A stretch of 9,525 bases of DNA from Synergistaceae bacterium (GTDB lineage: Bacteria; Synergistota; Synergistia; Synergistales; Aminobacteriaceae). The stretch is from assembly GCA_017427625.1 (NCBI GenBank), contig JAFRSL010000051.1:1-9525 (forward strand). The letters run 5' to 3'. Positions 6,014 to 9,525 of this stretch are shown piece by piece. The notes below the pieces were generated by a model, which was not told the origin of the DNA, did no database searches, and saw only the letters and a program-made list of their open reading frames with translations. Position 1 is the stretch's first letter, and each line of letters starts with the position of its first letter. The position numbers were made by a program, and so were the translations under genes.

Positions 6014-6385
6014 ATGACAATATCAGCAAACATAAGACAGCTCCGAAAGAAAGCAGGATTCACTCAGATAGAGCTTGCCGAGAAATTAGGAGTGTCAATC
6101 GCTACACTGAGACGCTGGGAAGCAGGTGAGACAGCTCCGAATGGGACGAGGATCATCGAGCTTGCAGGATTGCTTGAGGTTTCGCCTGATGAAATCGTTG
6201 CAGGTGCGGAAAATTCTGCGGGCGAGCAAACAATGAGCACTGGTAATGCAAAACTCACGGAGAGGTCAAACGGAATGTTAGTGTTCGAGGGGGACGGAAC
6301 GAGAATCGAACTCCCCCCCACAGATAAAGGCTACGAGCTTTTCAGCAGACTCGTTGAGAATCTCCTTAACCGCCCTAAGTCCTAG
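6014..6385 (+). CDS. XRE-family helix-turn-helix transcriptional regulator
   Basis: The 123-residue protein has a classic XRE/Cro-type HTH at residues 5-64 (IRQLRKKAGFTQIELAEKLGVS, recognition helix about IATLRRWEAGE, then P-N-G-T-R-I-I-E-L-A-x-L-L-x-V-S-P-D-E-I). A poorly conserved linker (65-85) leads to a short C-terminal part (GMLVFEGDGTRIELPPTDKGYELFSRLVENLL), a beta-hairpin plus helix that may dimerise or sense a ligand. It probably acts as a repressor of its own promoter and of the 7175-7199 site. It has no toxin partner next to it, so an antitoxin role is unlikely. It is divergent from birA, and its TAG overlaps the TAG of the convergent DUF533 gene (shared CTAG, 6382-6385), leaving no room for a terminator. 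Confidence 0.9.
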   Translation: MTISANIRQLRKKAGFTQIELAEKLGVSIATLRRWEAGETAPNGTRIIELAGLLEVSPDEIVAGAENSAGEQTMSTGNAKLTERSNGMLVFEGDGTRIELPPTDKGYELFSRLVENLLNRPKS

Positions 6386-7128
6386 CACTGCAAATCTGCG
6401 CCGCTGCCGCTGGTTAGCTGCTCGATGTTCTGGACAACAGCCTGGCTTAATCCCATAGCTTTGGCGAGCTTGTTGAGGTAATTCCTTTCAGCGTCGGTGT
6501 CAACGTCAATGGCCATGAGCGAGGCCGAGTAAACCTGTGCCGCAAGGTCCGGCCTTCCTCTTACTGCCGCAACGATCTTGGCTGTCTCCATTGGCCCCTG
6601 TAATTTCTGGATGACGTAATTCATTCCTTCCTGACCGATTCCTGACGACTTCATTGTGTTCATGATACGTGTAAGCTCATCGGAGTCGACCTGACCGTCA
6701 GCTTTTGCCGCGTCGATCATAGCTATCAGTATAATCTCAGCGTCATTGTTCTTCTGCTGAGGTGTCTGACGGCTGTATTCCTGAGCGTAAGCCTGAGCCG
6801 ATGCCTGAGCTTGTGCAGGTGTCTCGCTTCCCATTGAGCTTTTGAGAGCCTTGTACGCCATCATTCCGAGAAGCCCCATCATTCCGCCGCCCAGACTGTT
6901 CACGGTTGTGCTTTTCGAGCCACCCATTAACGCCCCAAGAAGTGCGCCTAATCCGCCCGCCGCAAGATTATCACCGCCGACTCTCTGGGTCATGCTCTGA
7001 CCTGCGCCAAGTAATGAGCCGAGTAAATCCTGAATGCCGTTTCCTGCGTTTGACATTCTGGCACTTGCTGCCTGCGATGATCCTGTCGTGCCCTGTATGA
7101 CTGAGCCTAGTAAATCCATGAAATCCAT
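6382..7128 (-). CDS. DUF533 (YebE-like) protein with TerB-like domain
   Basis: The protein has 248 residues. Residues 1-100 are low-complexity, rich in Gly, Ala, Leu and Met, with possible short membrane-interacting helices (LGALLGALMGG, GGGMMGLLGMMAYKAL). Residues 101-128 are a Gln/Ala/Ser linker. Residues 129-240 are an all-helical TerB-like domain with the acidic motif AMIDAAKADGQVDSDE (136-151) and a second repeat-like half (ASLMAIDVDTDAERNYLNKLAKAMGL, 202-227). This order matches the DUF533 family typified by E. coli YebE, an inner-membrane-associated protein of unknown function. TerB domains bind divalent metal through acidic residues. The start has AAGGGAG nine bases upstream; MDFMD offers a second ATG at residue 4. 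The gene is divergent from the flavoprotein, and its upstream region includes the 7176-7196 palindrome. Confidence 0.85.
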   Translation of the reverse strand: MDFMDLLGSVIQGTTGSSQAASARMSNAGNGIQDLLGSLLGAGQSMTQRVGGDNLAAGGLGALLGALMGGSKSTTVNSLGGGMMGLLGMMAYKALKSSMGSETPAQAQASAQAYAQEYSRQTPQQKNNDAEIILIAMIDAAKADGQVDSDELTRIMNTMKSSGIGQEGMNYVIQKLQGPMETAKIVAAVRGRPDLAAQVYSASLMAIDVDTDAERNYLNKLAKAMGLSQAVVQNIEQLTSGSGADLQC

Positions 7129-7175
7129 GAGAAAATTCTCCCTTACATGAAAAGTATTATTCTGGAAAATTGTAG

Positions 7176-7196
7176 CATGAAAAAAGTTTTTGCATG
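7176..7196. promoter_or_regulatory. Palindromic operator candidate, copy 2
   Basis: This 21-bp palindrome begins CATGAAAAA and ends TTTTGCATG; 9 of 10 base pairs are symmetric, better than copy 1. It lies in the 125-base divergent region between the DUF533 gene (start 7128) and the flavoprotein gene (start 7254). A rightward promoter could use TTGCAT (7190-7195) with TATCAT (7215-7220) after a long 19-base spacer. A leftward -10 candidate is TACAAT (complement of 7169-7174). A half-site resembling the left arm, CATGAAAAG, is at 7146-7154. Occupancy could affect both genes. Confidence 0.55.
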
Positions 7197-7235
7197 TATT
7201 TTGCTTAAATGGTGTATCATTAACAATTATTTTTC

Positions 7236-7241
7236 AGGAGG
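7236..7241 (+). promoter_or_regulatory. Ribosome site of the flavoprotein gene with ambiguous start
   Basis: AGGAGG is a perfect Shine-Dalgarno. It lies 12 bases before the in-frame TTG (7254) but only two before an out-of-frame ATG (7244) that opens a 34-codon overlapping frame. An in-frame ATT at 7251 has nine-base spacing. TTG 7254 is the best conventional call; efficiency may be low. Confidence 0.6.
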
Positions 7242-7253
7242 CAATGTTACATT

Positions 7254-9452
7254 TTGAGTGTCAGGAAATTTTTGCTCACGTTCACAATCATCGTCATAAT
7301 ACTAACCTCGTCAGCAGCTTCAAGAACCTCACGTCAGCCAAAAAGCTCATATGACATAATCATCGCAGGAGGTGGAACAGGAGGAATTTCCGCCGCAATT
7401 CAGGCCGCTAGAATGGGTGTAAGCGTCCTCGTCGTAGAGTCATCAACGTGGATTGGCGGTCAGGCAACAGCAGCAGGAGTTTCAACGATGGACGACATGA
7501 GCCGTCAGATGAGCGGAATATATGAGGAGTTCATCAGCAGGATAAAGAGCTACTATGATTCTCGCGGGAAATCTATGGGAACATGTTATTGGTACACAGG
7601 TTCGCGTGCTTTCGAGCCAAGAATAGGCCAGGAGGCTTTCATCTCAATGATCAATGAGGCAAGGAGAAAGGGTACTCTCGAATTTCTCATGAACTCGGAG
7701 ATCGTGGCTGTGGACATGAACAAGCGTGCTGTCAGTGGCGTTACAGTTCGTACACCTTCAGGGAATCGTAACTACGCCTGCAAAGTTCTCATCGACGCGA
7801 CAGAGTACGGCGACATTCTCCCGATCACAAAGACACCTTACAGAGCAGGAAACTCAGTCTCGAAATTCCTAAACCCTGATGCGATGATCCAGGACATAAC
7901 ATGGACAGCGGTCATCAAGAAATACCCCGGCGGTGTACCTGCGTACCTAAAGCCTGAAGAGCCATTGCCGGGCTACGAGCTTGCGAAACGTAACTATGAC
8001 AGCTTTGTGAGCGCGGACGGTTTCAACTTCAAGAACACCTACCCTGTTCAGACCCCCGTGAACTTCATGACATACGTGGCATACAGAGGAATTCCTGACA
8101 GTTCGAACCCTTACGACTACGATGCCTCAAAAGAGAACAGGCCATACATCACGAAGACCGGCCTCAACTGGGGCAACGATTACCCGGGAACTTACGGCTG
8201 GGTTAACGGCAGAAGAGGATTACCAGTGTCGTACCTTGAGGACAGGAATTTGCGTCTTCAGGTTGAACGCGAGGCACTCATAAAGACTCTTCACCTGATC
8301 TACTACATACAGAACGAACTCAGCGAGGACTGGTCAGTTCCTGATGATGAGTACACGAACAGGATACTTCCCGAGGCAGCGAGGACACTCCCGCGCGAAT
8401 GGCAGGAAATCGTCCGAAGAATGCCAGTGATTCCCTACGTCCGCGAATCAAGACGCATAATCGGCTCTCACACTCTTACATCACAGGAGCTTGCGCGAAA
8501 TTCCCTGAGCTACAGGGACGGACATACAAGCCGTGAGTTTTCGGATGCGATCGCAATAGGTGGCTACATTCTCGACCTTCACGGAGCCAACACTGACGCT
8601 GACACTGAATGGGAGCTTGACGAGACGATGAAGCACCAGGAACTCAACAGACCTCGCGGGCCGTTCCAAGTTCCAATGAGCGCATTGATACCGAATGAGA
8701 CTGACGGACTTATCGCCGCTGAGAAGAATATTTCGGTCTCAAGACTTGCCGCCGGAACATTGAGGCTTCAGCCCATAACGATGATGACGGGGCAGGCTGC
8801 CGGAGCATTAGCCGCAGTGAGCATCAGGGACGGAAAACAGCCGCGCCAGGTTCATCCTATGCGGGTACAGTGGGAGTTGCTGAAGTCGGGAGTGTCATTG
8901 TCGCTGTGCAAGTACTCAGACGTTCCGCCCGAACACAGCTTGAATCACAGCGTCCAAATCTCGAACATGTACGGCCTGATAACGCCGAATGAATACCCTC
9001 ATGCGCCGTCATTCAACATTCAGGAATGGGACAACCCCGTGCTTGAGATGGCAATAATCAAGGGTGCAGACAAGGGAGTTTTCGGTGTTGACGATATAAT
9101 CACTGGCGATGATGTTGAGGAGATTCTTACGAGGGCACAGAATGCTTTAAAGCTCAAGAATGCAGGGAAGGTCGACGTGGAAAAATCGGCAAAATTGATA
9201 TCGAGGAGCGATTTCGTGAAGGCTGTCTGCGATGCTTTCCCAGTGCTGAAGACGATAAAGCCCGCGAGAGATTCACGGCTTCCCTTCAAGCTGGGGAAGA
9301 ACAGGAATTCCGAGTATGCTGAGATTCTGGGACGGCTCGGGATTCTGAACATCTATGGCATTGAGAGTGAGTTTCACTACGGCTACCCTGTAACGAAGGG
9401 TGAGGCTTGTGATGTTATAGTGAGGGCGTGTATTGCTGCCTTGGGGGAGTGA
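7254..9452 (+). CDS. Secreted FAD-dependent oxidoreductase with SLH-like C-terminus
   Basis: The 732-residue product starts at TTG. Residues 1-23 are a signal peptide (MSVRKF, TIIVIIL, TSSAAS). FAD binding is shown by YDIIIAGGGTGGISAA (33-48), the acidic end of strand 2 at Glu62, WIGGQ (66-70), DATEYGDILP (181-190), YVRESRRIIG (395-404) and RLQPITMMTGQAAGALAA near 503-520, the pattern of the FAD_oxidored (PF12831) family, whose substrates are mostly unknown. After the catalytic part, residues 554-732 contain three weak S-layer-homology-like motifs: YSDVPPEH...MYGLI (554-577), LEMAIIKGADKGVFGVDDIITGDDVEEIL (597-625) and LGILNIYGIES...VTKGEACDVIVRA (696-726). An exported, wall- or S-layer-associated flavoenzyme is inferred. 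It has its own promoter region beside the second palindrome. No clear terminator follows in the 73 remaining bases, where I see no supported gene. Confidence 0.88.
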   Translation: MSVRKFLLTFTIIVIILTSSAASRTSRQPKSSYDIIIAGGGTGGISAAIQAARMGVSVLVVESSTWIGGQATAAGVSTMDDMSRQMSGIYEEFISRIKSYYDSRGKSMGTCYWYTGSRAFEPRIGQEAFISMINEARRKGTLEFLMNSEIVAVDMNKRAVSGVTVRTPSGNRNYACKVLIDATEYGDILPITKTPYRAGNSVSKFLNPDAMIQDITWTAVIKKYPGGVPAYLKPEEPLPGYELAKRNYDSFVSADGFNFKNTYPVQTPVNFMTYVAYRGIPDSSNPYDYDASKENRPYITKTGLNWGNDYPGTYGWVNGRRGLPVSYLEDRNLRLQVEREALIKTLHLIYYIQNELSEDWSVPDDEYTNRILPEAARTLPREWQEIVRRMPVIPYVRESRRIIGSHTLTSQELARNSLSYRDGHTSREFSDAIAIGGYILDLHGANTDADTEWELDETMKHQELNRPRGPFQVPMSALIPNETDGLIAAEKNISVSRLAAGTLRLQPITMMTGQAAGALAAVSIRDGKQPRQVHPMRVQWELLKSGVSLSLCKYSDVPPEHSLNHSVQISNMYGLITPNEYPHAPSFNIQEWDNPVLEMAIIKGADKGVFGVDDIITGDDVEEILTRAQNALKLKNAGKVDVEKSAKLISRSDFVKAVCDAFPVLKTIKPARDSRLPFKLGKNRNSEYAEILGRLGILNIYGIESEFHYGYPVTKGEACDVIVRACIAALGE

Positions 9453-9525
9453 AGTATTGCTCCCCTGTTATGATCGCTGGGCATTACTAGGCTGTCCGTG
9501 AGTTAACATATTCCGCAAGAAGTGC

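Noticed and set aside
6014..7128. Toxin-antitoxin pair formed by the XRE and DUF533 genes
   Set aside because: The genes are convergent, not an operon, and the DUF533/TerB-like protein does not resemble known toxins.
9487..9525. 3' end of a minus-strand gene (12 codons, ALLAEYVNSRTA then TAG)
   Set aside because: It is open to the window edge and plausible as a protein end, but 12 codons cannot be distinguished from chance.

Overview
The window looks like part of a chromosome from an anaerobic, gut- or rumen-type bacterium. A large cell-surface protein carries Listeria-Bacteroides (InlB B-type) repeats, and a secreted flavoprotein has degenerate S-layer-homology-like repeats at its C-terminus. 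The biotin genes are a BioY S-component with a bifunctional BirA and no dedicated ATPase or T-component beside them. This mix is common in Synergistota and in some Firmicutes. I lean to Synergistota, but that is inference and no rRNA or marker gene is present. No transposase, integrase, CRISPR array, tRNA or rRNA is visible.

Layout. From 1 to 3518 (+) runs the 3' part of one giant surface protein. Its frame is open through the left edge, so the ATG at 468 is internal. It is followed at once by a 48-codon acidic peptide gene (3532-3678) with a near-perfect Shine-Dalgarno, then by a hairpin terminator (3687-3722) with an A-tract on one side and a T-tract on the other. Next come a small secreted or lipoprotein gene with its own promoter (3829-4347, +) and the leftward operon birA-bioY (5877 to 4352, -), whose genes overlap by ATGA. 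An XRE-type regulator (6014-6385, +) is divergent from birA and convergent with a DUF533/TerB-like gene (6382-7128, -), sharing its last four bases. A secreted FAD-dependent oxidoreductase (7254-9452, +) is divergent from the DUF533 gene. The last 73 bases hold no supported gene.

Most informative structures. (1) The 3' end of bioY is present twice: in the gene (4355-4386) and as a displaced copy (3729-3760) that still encodes FFPESFTWKRG-stop and sits just before a terminator better oriented for bioY than for the surface protein. The small secreted-protein gene lies between the copies, as if a single-gene cassette had entered the 3' end of bioY and rebuilt the gene end, like an att-type insertion. 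(2) The birA promoter has a good match to a BirA operator over its -35, and the -10 is so close to the ATG that the mRNA is probably leaderless. (3) A 25-bp element (22/25 identical), containing a 21-bp imperfect palindrome with CATG ends, lies in the promoter of the XRE gene and in the divergent region between the DUF533 and flavoprotein genes. It is a candidate operator for a small regulon of these three genes. (4) The 48-residue peptide was probably overlooked by size cutoffs. It resembles short gut-bacterial peptides with a tyrosine/acidic segment followed by EDIIT-x-SG.
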